Source of the DNA: Acidobacteriaceae bacterium
Lineage (GTDB): Bacteria > Acidobacteriota > Terriglobia > Terriglobales > Acidobacteriaceae
NCBI GenBank assembly: GCA_003133425.1
Contig: PKXI01000195.1
Coordinates: 16,925-30,438 of the forward strand
Direction of reading: 5' to 3'
Length of the DNA: 13,514 nucleotides
Part shown: positions 1 through 6,734 of the stretch, in pieces
How the letters are laid out: each line of letters begins with the position of its first letter
How positions within the stretch are numbered: the stretch's first letter is position 1
The notes under the pieces: model-generated
What the model saw: the letters and a program-made list of their open reading frames with translations, nothing else
What the model was told of the DNA's origin: nothing
Databases searched by the model: none
Made by a program: the position numbers and the translations under genes

Positions 1-173
1 CTTAGCATAGTGCCTTCGGTCTACACCAATTCCGAAAATGCTATGGCCCGAGATTCTCCTCTGCCCTTTGTGATCCCTGTCACGTGGCAACGCTCCTTTC
101 CACGACAAAATATAAGAGAGGGGTGCGTTTTCCCGGCGCATCCCGTCAAACCATCACTCGCGTGAGGCCGATC
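1..173. other. Left-edge sequence with no supported gene
   Basis: This stretch holds no gene I can support. One forward frame is open from the window edge to a TGA at 163-165, but it has no start signal or recognisable motif. A TATAAG at about 109-114 could be a -10 element for the aldolase gene; I see no convincing -35. GAGG at 164-167 is the likely ribosome binding site for the ATG at 174. Confidence 0.3.
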
Positions 174-950
174 ATGGAGCAGACACTGGTTCCGCCAGCG
201 GAGCAGACGAAGGAACTGCCGCAGCCCTCCCAGGCGCCGTTTGCCCAGGACGAAACCTCGCCGCTTACGGCGGCCAGTTCTCCTGAGGCCCATGCGCTGC
301 GCGTTGAGATCATTACTGTGGGCCGCAAGTTGTGGGAGAGGCAGTATGTCGACGGCAACGGCGGGAACATCAGCGTGCGGCTCGGCGAGAGCTACCTACT
401 CTGCACACCGACCATGATGAGCAAGCGCGACATGGAGCCGTCCGACATCTGCCTCTCGGATCTCGACGGAAATATTCTGGCCGGCAATCGTCTGCGCACC
501 AGCGAACTGTTGCTGCATCTTGAGATTTATCGGAGCAACCCCTGCGCGCGCGCCGTGGTTCATTGCCATCCGCCCTATGCAACTGCCTTTGCGATGACCG
601 GCACTGTTCCGCCGATCGGGCTGATTTCGGAGTACGAAACTTCGATTGGTCCCGCCGCCGTTGCTCCCTATGAAACTCCGGGGACGCAGGCGTTTGCGGA
701 GACCGTGCGGCCGTTCGTTCGGGACCACAATACAATTCTGCTGTCGAATCACGGCATCGTGTGCTGGGCCGACACTGTGAGTCACGCCGAATGGTTTGTG
801 GAGACCTTCGACACCTACTGCAAAACGTATTTGATTGCGCAGCAGATCGGGAAGCCACTGGCGTTTCTTCCCGCCAACAAGATCGAGGAGCTGCTAGAGA
901 TTAAGCGGCGGCTGGGGCTGCCGGACGCGCGCATGAGCGGCAAAGGGTAA
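174..950 (+). CDS. Class II aldolase/adducin family protein
   Basis: The product (258 aa) is a zinc-dependent class II aldolase of the fuculose/rhamnulose/ribulose-phosphate type. Members cleave or epimerise sugar phosphates in the cytoplasm. Visible signatures are the phosphate-binding GNGGNISVR (61-69), the catalytic-type Glu111 in RTSELLLH, and the zinc ligands His130 and His132 (VVHCHPPYA) and His193 (LLSNHGIV). About 35 N-terminal residues are low-complexity and Pro/Gln-rich and lie outside the domain. In-frame starts exist at GTG 84, GTG 162 and ATG 174. I chose 174 because GAGG at 164-167 sits 6 bases upstream, while 84 has no ribosome binding site. The substrate cannot be read from sequence: L-fuculose-1-phosphate aldolase, a decarboxylating relative or an orphan are all possible. 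The gene stands alone, with no kinase or isomerase beside it. Confidence 0.85.
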   Translation: MEQTLVPPAEQTKELPQPSQAPFAQDETSPLTAASSPEAHALRVEIITVGRKLWERQYVDGNGGNISVRLGESYLLCTPTMMSKRDMEPSDICLSDLDGNILAGNRLRTSELLLHLEIYRSNPCARAVVHCHPPYATAFAMTGTVPPIGLISEYETSIGPAAVAPYETPGTQAFAETVRPFVRDHNTILLSNHGIVCWADTVSHAEWFVETFDTYCKTYLIAQQIGKPLAFLPANKIEELLEIKRRLGLPDARMSGKG

Positions 951-985
951 CCACTTCAACCGGAATACGGTGTCAAAACCCCATC

Positions 986-1301
986 CGTGCTACACTGTAG
1001 TTGCGCTCAGTGATTTGGCCGTGAGCGGTATTCTGCCTGTTAGACGGCAGCTTGCCTTGCACAGATTTCCCCAAGCCCCTACAGCGTAGCCACTTGAGTT
1101 TCCACCCGGGAACTCTGCCTTGGACCATGTGTTGGTCGGGCAGGCGTTGAAGCGAAGCCTCCATGAATGAAACATGGGACTGGAACGGGCGCGCTGAAAA
1201 CCGGGAGCAAGCGGGATAGTGGGGCCGGCCGTCTATGTGCCGTCTGGCGATGAAGTAGCGTGTGGCAGCTCCGGGCCAGGGCATTCTCCCCTTTTGAATG
1301 C
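986..1301 (+). other. Hairpin-rich intergenic region, candidate structured RNA
   Basis: The gap 951-1448 has no convincing ORF but contains many short perfect hairpins. They are CGCTCA/TGAGCG (1004-1009/1022-1027), CTGCC/GGCAG (1033-1037/1046-1050), CTAC/GTAG (1079-1082/1086-1089), a two-part stem CTGCC/GGCAG (1115-1119/1139-1143) enclosing GACC/GGTC (1123-1126/1134-1137), CCATG/CATGG (1161-1165/1173-1177) and GCATTC/GAATGC (1281-1286/1296-1301). An extended -10-like TGC-TACACT lies at 988-996, which would start transcription near 1003, just before the first hairpin. Alternatively CGTGCTAC (986-993) can pair with GTAGCGTG (1255-1262) to close the region. I see none of the conserved cores of RNase P RNA, SRP RNA or tmRNA. 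The strand is assumed from the -10-like motif. Confidence 0.25.
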
Positions 1302-1343
1302 TGGTGGCCAGTCTTCTTGAACGACTTTCGGTTCTCCCTTACG

Positions 1344-1441
1344 CATATTAATAAGTAGGCCTGTGCCCTCTTAGGACGCGCGCCTCCAGGTCCGGTTCCG
1401 AGTGCAGGCCCCAGGAAAGGGGCTCCCGGAGCTCAGGAAAG
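1344..1441 (+). promoter_or_regulatory. Helicase 5' leader with competing hairpins and start-deciding RBS
   Basis: The AT-rich CATATTAATAAG (1344-1355) is the best -10 candidate; no -35 is convincing. The leader then offers GGCCTGTGC (1358-1366) pairing with GTGCAGGCC (1402-1410), with two G-U pairs. CCCC/GGGG (1409-1412/1419-1422) would use two of the same bases, so the two stems exclude each other. GCT/AGC (1422-1424/1430-1432) follows. CAGGAAAG occurs twice (1412-1419 and 1434-1441); the second copy is the ribosome binding site, 7 to 13 bases before the TTG start at 1449. Regulation by refolding is inference. Confidence 0.35.
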
Positions 1442-1448
1442 AATTATT

Positions 1449-2588
1449 TTGACTACTCAGTTCTCGCAGTTCAATTTGTCCGCGCCGCTTATGGCGCGGC
1501 TCAATGCCAACAAGTTTGAAATCCCAACCCCGGTTCAGGCCGACTGCATTCCCCCGGCCCTTGAAGGCCGCGACGTGTTGGCCACCGCCCAGACCGGAAC
1601 CGGCAAGACGCTCGGCTTCCTCATCCCCATCGTGGAGATGCTGCAAAAGTCAGGCGCACGCGGACCCGCGGCCCATGCCCTCATCCTGCTGCCCACGCGT
1701 GAGCTGGCCATGCAGGTGGAGCAGGCTTTTCTTGCTATCCGCTCCAGCTCAGAGCAGACCGTCGCCCTTGTGGTTGGCGGGATGCAAGAGCGGTCGCAGC
1801 TTGACGCGATTCGCCGCGGCGCAAAGCTTATTGTTGCTACCCCCGGCCGCCTTGAGGACTACATCAAGCGCCGCCTCGTCCGCCTCGACCAGGTAAAGAT
1901 CCTGGTTCTCGACGAAGTGGATCGCATGCTCGACATGGGCTTCCAGCCCGCCATCGCCCGCATCGCGACCACGCTGCCAGCCACTCGCCAGACTCTCTGC
2001 TACTCGGCTACGCTCGAAGGCCCGGTTAAGGAAGTGGCGCGCAAGTATCTCAACAACCCCGCCCGCGTCGAAATCGGCTCGGTGCTCAAGCCCGCTGAGA
2101 ATGTGGAGCTGCGCACCTTTGAAGTCGCACCCGACAAAAAGCAGGAATTGCTCGAGCACCTGCTCGGTTCCGAGAAGGGTAGCTTCCTGGTCTTCGTGCG
2201 CACCAAGCACGGCGCTGACCGCGTAGCTCGCCGCCTGGCTCGCTCAGGCTGGTCGGCAACGCAGATTCACGGCGACCGTTCGCAGGCGCAACGCAACGCC
2301 GCCCTGCGCAGCTTCTCCGAGGGTCATCACCGCGTACTGGTTGCCACTGATGTTGCCGCTCGCGGCATCGACGTGGCCAACGTTGCGCACGTGATCAACT
2401 TCGATCTGCCCAAGGTAGCTGAAGACTTCGTTCATCGCGTCGGCCGCACCGGGCGCGCATCTGCTCACGGCGTGGCTTCGACATTTGCCGGTCCCGCCGA
2501 GCGCGGCGACCTGCGCAAGATCGAGAAGACGCTTTCGATCCAGATGAAGCGGTTCCGGGTTAGCTCGGTAGCCGAACACGCGGCGTAA
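1449..2588 (+). CDS. DEAD-box (DEVD) ATP-dependent RNA helicase, RhlE-like
   Basis: The 379-aa product is a superfamily 2 RNA helicase that would unwind RNA in the cytoplasm, typically in ribosome assembly or cold adaptation. All motifs are present in order: Q motif FEIPTPVQ (23-30), Walker A AQTGTGKT (47-54), PTRELA (82-87), GG (110-111), TPGR (131-134), motif II DEVD (155-158), SAT (186-188), ATDVAARGID (299-308) and HRVGRTGR (329-336). The name-giving box reads DEVD, with Val in place of Ala; catalytic Asp155 and Glu156 are kept. The protein stops shortly after the second RecA domain and lacks the basic C-terminal tail of many RhlE or DeaD proteins. The TTG start is chosen because AGGA (1435-1438) is well placed and the protein begins like the family (FSQFNLSAPL). 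A structured leader precedes it and a strong terminator follows, so it is probably transcribed alone. Confidence 0.93.
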   Translation: MTTQFSQFNLSAPLMARLNANKFEIPTPVQADCIPPALEGRDVLATAQTGTGKTLGFLIPIVEMLQKSGARGPAAHALILLPTRELAMQVEQAFLAIRSSSEQTVALVVGGMQERSQLDAIRRGAKLIVATPGRLEDYIKRRLVRLDQVKILVLDEVDRMLDMGFQPAIARIATTLPATRQTLCYSATLEGPVKEVARKYLNNPARVEIGSVLKPAENVELRTFEVAPDKKQELLEHLLGSEKGSFLVFVRTKHGADRVARRLARSGWSATQIHGDRSQAQRNAALRSFSEGHHRVLVATDVAARGIDVANVAHVINFDLPKVAEDFVHRVGRTGRASAHGVASTFAGPAERGDLRKIEKTLSIQMKRFRVSSVAEHAA

Positions 2589-2622
2589 GAAGAAGCTCTT
2601 AGCTTCTAGATGCGGAAAATCA

Positions 2623-2676
2623 GAGTGCCCCAGCTTCGTCGAGTTCTTCTCGTCGAAGGTGGGGCACTCGCTTTTT
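2623..2676. terminator. Strong, probably bidirectional intrinsic terminator
   Basis: GAGTGCCCCA (2623-2632) pairs perfectly with TGGGGCACTC (2660-2669). The stem continues inward with CTTCG/CGAAG (2634-2638/2654-2658) and CGAG/CTCG (2640-2643/2649-2652) around TTCTT. Five T follow at 2672-2676 for plus-strand transcripts. On the other side, AAAATCA (2616-2622) gives a T-rich run for minus-strand transcripts. It separates the convergent helicase and GH127 genes and probably ends both. Confidence 0.9.
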
Positions 2677-2696
2677 ATGTGGAGCTCGACACCAAG

Positions 2697-4796
2697 CTAT
2701 ACCTGGAGATACGGAATCCAGACCTGCATTGCGGCGGGGCCGCGGTTTGCCCATGCGTAATACGGAATCAGTTTCAACGTGGTTGGAATCTCCTTCGCCT
2801 CTACGTTTTCTGAAGCAGGGAAGTAGAGTCCCGGGTTAGCGGTAGCGCGGCGGATCGTTCCGGGGTGCTCTAGGGTCATTACGCCGTTGAGAAGATTGGC
2901 GTCGAAGTTTGCCTTCGTGTCCTCGCCGAGATGAACGACATACCCCGACAGGTTTCCGGCGCCGGAATGATCGAGTTGGTCCGGCTGGTCAATATGTTCC
3001 ATGCAGAAGACGATGGGGCCGCGCTGAAACGCAACTCTGCCGCGGTCTTCGCTGACAGCGGGGTTGGCCTTGAGCAGGTGCGTCGTCATGTCGAAGTCCA
3101 TCTCGACAATGTCATTCGCCGACCATTTGCGCCGGACCGCCAGGTACTCGCCGGCCCGCGCGCTGCCGATTGGCGTTCCATTCACCTTGACGCTGTTCTT
3201 CGCCGACCAGCCGGGGATGCGCAGGTAGAGAGCAAACTCCGCCGGCGTTGCCGGGCTGACAGTGAGTTTGACCTGGCCTTTCCACGGATAGTTCGTCTCC
3301 TGCAGAATCTTCAATCCGTTTCCATCGTGAAGGTGCCAGTTCATCTCGGAGTTGTCGTAGAGATGGACGTATACGCCCTCGGCGCTGGTCGAGTAGAAAT
3401 AGCCGGGCAGCGATGCAAAGGTGCGCTCCAGGTTTGGAGGGCAGCATGTTGTGTCGTACCACGGATTGCGGATCAGCCCCTCGGGCGCGTGCCGGTCGCT
3501 CGAGTTGCCGGAAGGATCGAATGCCAGCGGATTGCGGTAGCAGTAGGTGTTGCCGTCGAGCGACATGCCGGAGTTGATGCCGTTGTAAAGCGCGCGCTCG
3601 ATCACGTCGGTGAATCGCGCCTCGCCAGAGGCTGCAAGCATGCGCCAGTTCCACATCATCATGCCGATGGCGGCGCAGCTCTCGCCATAAGCGCGCGCAT
3701 TCGGCAATTCGTAGGGGTCGCCAAACGCTTCGCCGGTCTCGCGCGCTCCCACGCCACCCGTGACGTAGAGCTGATGTTGCGTCAGGTCGTCCCACAGCGC
3801 GCTCAGAGTCTTCCAGTATTCCTTGTCGCCGGTCTCAAGGTAGTAGTCGGTGGCTCCGCAGCAGGCATACATGGAGCGCACCGCGTGTCCTTCAAGCTTG
3901 GTGCGCGAGGTGAAGGGAATGCCGCAGTACATGTAGACGATCTGTTGCGGGCGTAGAGGAATGCGCGCGTCGCCGTGGAGAATGTAGCCCGCGAGCTCAA
4001 GGTACTTCTTGTTGCCGGTGGTGCGATAGAGTTCGACGAGAGCCATCTCGATCTCCGGATGGCCGGCGACGATTCCTTTCTGATTTGGCCCCGGTCCGTA
4101 GTTGGGAAGCAGGAACCCGTCAACGAAGCGGATTGCCGCGTCGAGCAGGGTGCGGTCTCCATTGGCACGATATAAAGCGATGGCGCCCTGCAGCATGTGG
4201 CCGATGCAATATAACTCGTGACCGGTGGTTTGCGTGTCGTACTGCATGCGTAGTGGCTTACGGTCGTCAACATAATAAGTGTTGAGATATCCGCTCGGTT
4301 CCTGTGTCGCAACCATGTCGCGAATCATTGCGGAGGTGGTCTCGCGGAGTTGCGGCTGGTCGGCGGTCTGCAGCGCGAAGCCGACGGCCTCGGCCCATTT
4401 ATAAATATCCGAGTCGGAGTAGACGGGGCCCTTTTGCGGCGCGGCGGATTTGCCCGTCAGCCTCAGGAAGTTGTCCATGCGCCCGTGAGCCAGCAGCTGA
4501 TCGTGCATGCCTGGGATGCTGGAGTTCAGATTTGTCTTTCGCCGCTGCGACCAGAATCCGTCTTGAATGGTGACCGCTCTTACCGGTACGGTTTTCAGCT
4601 TGGCGTAAGGGGAACTGGAAAGGTCGATGACACCGGCATCTTTCCAGTTTTCGTTCTGCGATGTCGGCGGCTGCGACGCCCCAGAAAGCATCGAGAGCAG
4701 CCCCGCTGTTCCCTGCCTGGCGCCGGCAATCGCGGGCGGAATCATGGTGGCTGCTGCGGAGGTAATAAATGTACGGCGTGAGAATGGGTTTTTCAT
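2697..4796 (-). CDS. Glycoside hydrolase family 127 (beta-L-arabinofuranosidase type), Tat-exported
   Basis: The 699-aa product belongs to GH127 (formerly DUF1680), whose characterised members release beta-L-arabinofuranose using a zinc-bound cysteine nucleophile. By comparison with Bifidobacterium HypBA1, the zinc/nucleophile set is Glu372 and Cys374 (GESCAAIG) plus Cys451 and Cys452 (TTCCPPNLER); Cys451 would be the nucleophile and Glu356 in GEAFGD the acid/base. The N-terminus has a twin-arginine signal (SRRTFI, 6-11) and a hydrophobic stretch to about residue 25, so a folded, metal-loaded enzyme is probably exported through Tat. An alpha-barrel (about 65-460) is followed by beta domains. 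AAGGGA lies 8 bases before the ATG. It is divergent from the GH47 gene, 104 bases between starts. GH127-like families include other specificities, so the substrate is inferred. Confidence 0.9.
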   Translation of the reverse strand: MKNPFSRRTFITSAAATMIPPAIAGARQGTAGLLSMLSGASQPPTSQNENWKDAGVIDLSSSPYAKLKTVPVRAVTIQDGFWSQRRKTNLNSSIPGMHDQLLAHGRMDNFLRLTGKSAAPQKGPVYSDSDIYKWAEAVGFALQTADQPQLRETTSAMIRDMVATQEPSGYLNTYYVDDRKPLRMQYDTQTTGHELYCIGHMLQGAIALYRANGDRTLLDAAIRFVDGFLLPNYGPGPNQKGIVAGHPEIEMALVELYRTTGNKKYLELAGYILHGDARIPLRPQQIVYMYCGIPFTSRTKLEGHAVRSMYACCGATDYYLETGDKEYWKTLSALWDDLTQHQLYVTGGVGARETGEAFGDPYELPNARAYGESCAAIGMMMWNWRMLAASGEARFTDVIERALYNGINSGMSLDGNTYCYRNPLAFDPSGNSSDRHAPEGLIRNPWYDTTCCPPNLERTFASLPGYFYSTSAEGVYVHLYDNSEMNWHLHDGNGLKILQETNYPWKGQVKLTVSPATPAEFALYLRIPGWSAKNSVKVNGTPIGSARAGEYLAVRRKWSANDIVEMDFDMTTHLLKANPAVSEDRGRVAFQRGPIVFCMEHIDQPDQLDHSGAGNLSGYVVHLGEDTKANFDANLLNGVMTLEHPGTIRRATANPGLYFPASENVEAKEIPTTLKLIPYYAWANRGPAAMQVWIPYLQV

Positions 4797-4828
4797 TGGC
4801 GGGATCCCTTCAGGATTTGGACGGTTCG

Positions 4829-4858
4829 AAGCTAGTTCAAGGGGCTGGCGGATGTCAA
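4829..4858 (-). promoter_or_regulatory. Likely sigma70-type promoter of the GH127 gene
   Basis: On the minus strand a perfect -35 TTGACA (4858-4853) is followed after 18 bases by TAGCTT (4834-4829), a weak -10. Transcription would start near 4822, giving a leader of about 26 bases that contains the ribosome binding site. The perfect -35 makes this likely; the poor -10 suggests a possible need for an activator. Confidence 0.5.
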
Positions 4859-4864
4859 GATAAC
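4836..4864 (+). promoter_or_regulatory. Weak candidate promoter of the GH47 gene
   Basis: TTCAAG (4836-4841) and GATAAC (4859-4864) are 17 bases apart, matching the consensus at 3 and 4 of 6 positions. The start would fall near 4871, about 30 bases before the ATG at 4901. It physically overlaps the divergent GH127 promoter, so the two could be controlled by one regulator. No alternative is clearly better, and no strong ribosome binding site is visible before 4901. Confidence 0.3.
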
Positions 4865-4900
4865 GTTTACCTGAGATCTCCGTCCCTCCGCGGTCCTACA

Positions 4901-6328
4901 ATGGTTGCGATGCGAACTCGTGCGATTCTTCTTGCTTCTGCTCTCCTGCTTCTGCCTGCCGCCTTCGCGCAGAACGTTCCCGCAATTACTCCATCAACTG
5001 GTCAGGAATCAAAGCCAGCTTTCTCCATGACCGATGCGGAGAAGGCCGATGTTGCGGCGCGCGTTCGCACGGAAACGCTCCACGCGTGGGAGGGCTACAA
5101 AAAATACGCGTGGGGGCACGATTCGCTGAAGCCGCTCACCAAGCAGCCGTTTGACTGGTACGGCCCGGGCCACACGCTGCTGATGACGCCCATCGACGCG
5201 CTGGATACGTTGATGCTGATGGGGCTGACGGAGCAGGCGGACGAGGCGCGCAAACTGATCGACACCCAGCTCAATCTCGACCAGGACATCTACGTCAAGG
5301 ATTTCGAGATCACAATCCGCCTGCTGGGCAGCCTCATCTCCTGCTACGAGATGACCGGCGACAAGCGCCTGCTGGAACTGGCCGACGAGCTGGGCCGCCG
5401 CATGTTGCCGATGTTCGACTCACCAACGGGCATGCCATATGAGTATGTGAATTTGAGGACCGGCGCGGTCCGCGGCAACAAGAGCAATCCCGCGGAGATC
5501 GGCAGCTTGCTGCTTGAGTTCGGCATGCTTTCGCGGCTGACGGGCAAACCGGTGTACTACGACAAGGCCAAACGCGCCATCGTGGAGTTGTACAAACGGC
5601 GTTCGCACATTGGCCTGGTCGGGTCGGAGATTGATGTGGAAACCGGCGCCTGGACCAACCCGACTGCGGGCATTATGGGCGGCATCGACTCCTATTATGA
5701 GTATCTGCTCAAGGCGTCGATCCTCTTCGGAGACAAGGATTGCGAGCAGATGTGGCGCTCGAGCGAGGTGGCCATCGACAAGTATCTCGCCGATTTTGAG
5801 CCTGACGGCCTTTGGTACGGCCAGGCTGACATGAACACCGGCGCACGCACTCATTCGCTTTACGGCTCGCTCGATGCGTTCTATCCCGCCGTGCTGGCGC
5901 TGGGGAGCGATCTGGAACGCGCGAAGCAGCTTCAGGACTCGAGCTTCAAGATGTGGATGATTGCGGGCATCGAGCCGGAACGGCTGGATTACTCCACGAT
6001 GAAGATCGTTTCGCCGGGCTACCCGTTGCGCCCGGAGATTATCGAGTCAACCTACTATCTCTACCACTACACGCACGACGCGAAGTATCTGGCCATGGGA
6101 GTCACGTACTACAACTCACTGGTGAAGTACTGCCGGACCGATGATGCCTACGCAGCGCTGGACAATGTGCAGACCAAGGCGAAGGCCGATTCGATGGAGA
6201 GCTTCTTCTTTGCAGAGACGATGAAGTATTTGTACCTGCTGTTTGCGCCGGAGTCGACGCTGGAGTTCAATGCGGTGATTTTCAATACGGAGGCGCATCC
6301 GTTGAAGAGGAGTCTGGGGGTGCAGTAG
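4901..6328 (+). CDS. Glycoside hydrolase family 47 (class I alpha-1,2-mannosidase type), exported
   Basis: The 475-aa product matches GH47, calcium-dependent inverting alpha-1,2-mannosidases best known from the eukaryotic ER and Golgi, with a minority of bacterial members. Family signatures run throughout: HAWEGYKKYAWGHD (61-74), PIDALDTL (97-104), FEITIRLLGSL (135-145), GGIDSYYEYLLK (260-271), LRPEIIES (376-383), SMESFFFAETMKYLYLLF (431-448) and FNTEAHP (461-467). By alignment from memory with human ERManI, Glu136, Asp263 and Glu379 are the catalytic set and Thr463 binds calcium. Residues 4-23 form a Sec signal peptide, probably cut after AFA. ATGs at 4901 and 4910 are both possible; the frame runs further upstream (to 4769) into the GH127 gene, which is unlikely to be coding. 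It probably trims mannose from extracellular glycans or glycoproteins, for example from fungi. Confidence 0.92.
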   Translation: MVAMRTRAILLASALLLLPAAFAQNVPAITPSTGQESKPAFSMTDAEKADVAARVRTETLHAWEGYKKYAWGHDSLKPLTKQPFDWYGPGHTLLMTPIDALDTLMLMGLTEQADEARKLIDTQLNLDQDIYVKDFEITIRLLGSLISCYEMTGDKRLLELADELGRRMLPMFDSPTGMPYEYVNLRTGAVRGNKSNPAEIGSLLLEFGMLSRLTGKPVYYDKAKRAIVELYKRRSHIGLVGSEIDVETGAWTNPTAGIMGGIDSYYEYLLKASILFGDKDCEQMWRSSEVAIDKYLADFEPDGLWYGQADMNTGARTHSLYGSLDAFYPAVLALGSDLERAKQLQDSSFKMWMIAGIEPERLDYSTMKIVSPGYPLRPEIIESTYYLYHYTHDAKYLAMGVTYYNSLVKYCRTDDAYAALDNVQTKAKADSMESFFFAETMKYLYLLFAPESTLEFNAVIFNTEAHPLKRSLGVQ

Positions 6329-6371
6329 GGCAGCAAACGCGACGTGAACGAGATATGTGATACGCTTCTGG

Positions 6372-6392
6372 TGTACGGAGGTTGTCCGTACA
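6372..6392 (+). promoter_or_regulatory. Perfect inverted repeat, probable toxin-antitoxin operator
   Basis: TGTACGGA (6372-6379) and TCCGTACA (6385-6392) are exact reverse complements separated by GGTTG. The repeat lies 30 bases before the antitoxin ATG. Ribbon-helix-helix antitoxins bind such palindromes to repress their own operon. A GATACG box next to TGT (about 6356-6364) may be the -10 just upstream, which would put the operator at the transcription start. AGGAGG (6413-6418) is the strong ribosome binding site. Confidence 0.6.
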
Positions 6393-6422
6393 GATCTTCA
6401 GCATGAGAAATGAGGAGGAAAT

Positions 6423-6734
6423 ATGGCCATCTCTACCTCCCAGAAGCCGAAAGAAGCAGCGCGTAAGACTCGCGAACGGATTGACATACGGCTACGTCCT
6501 CAGCAAAAGGCGTCGATTGAAAAGGCTGCTTATATCAAGGGGCTAACAGTTACGGACTTCATCATTCAACATGCCCTTGAGAACGCTCAGAGAACGATTC
6601 GTGAGTATGAAACATGGACTCTCGAACAACCGGATGCGGAACTCTTTGCCGAGGCATTGATGAATCCGCCCTTGCTCGGGTCGCGGCTCACTGAGGCAGC
6701 GAAACGTTACAAGGAAAGCCAGTTGCAACGATGA
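6423..6734 (+). CDS. DUF1778 ribbon-helix-helix antitoxin (TacA-like)
   Basis: This 103-aa protein is the antitoxin of a type II pair. The N-terminal part (about 17-60: RERIDIRLRPQQKASIEKAA...TVTDFIIQHALENA) is a ribbon-helix-helix DNA-binding domain typical of DUF1778. The C-terminal part carries the family pattern Trp-Leu...Phe...Leu-x-NPP (81-83)...Leu-x-x-Ala, which wraps and blocks the GNAT toxin. It starts after a near-perfect AGGAGG and overlaps the toxin gene by 4 bases (ATGA, 6731-6734), which implies coupled translation with antitoxin first. An upstream palindrome fits autoregulation by the antitoxin-toxin complex. The family call is strong; the cellular role in this host is unknown. 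Confidence 0.92.
   Translation: MAISTSQKPKEAARKTRERIDIRLRPQQKASIEKAAYIKGLTVTDFIIQHALENAQRTIREYETWTLEQPDAELFAEALMNPPLLGSRLTEAAKRYKESQLQR

Noticed and set aside
84..173. N-terminal extension of the aldolase from GTG 84
   Set aside because: No ribosome binding site and no similarity to the family; GAGG before ATG 174 is a better start.
1281..1301. GCATTC/GAATGC hairpin as intrinsic terminator
   Set aside because: The following bases are G-rich (CTGGTGGCC), with no T-run.
951..1448. RNase P RNA, SRP RNA or tmRNA
   Set aside because: The conserved sequence cores of these RNAs were looked for by eye on the plus strand and not seen.
2931..3956. 341-aa plus-strand ORF
   Set aside because: It lies fully antisense to the GH127 gene, has no ribosome binding site or motif, and its Val/Arg/Ala-rich makeup is that of a shadow frame in GC-rich DNA.
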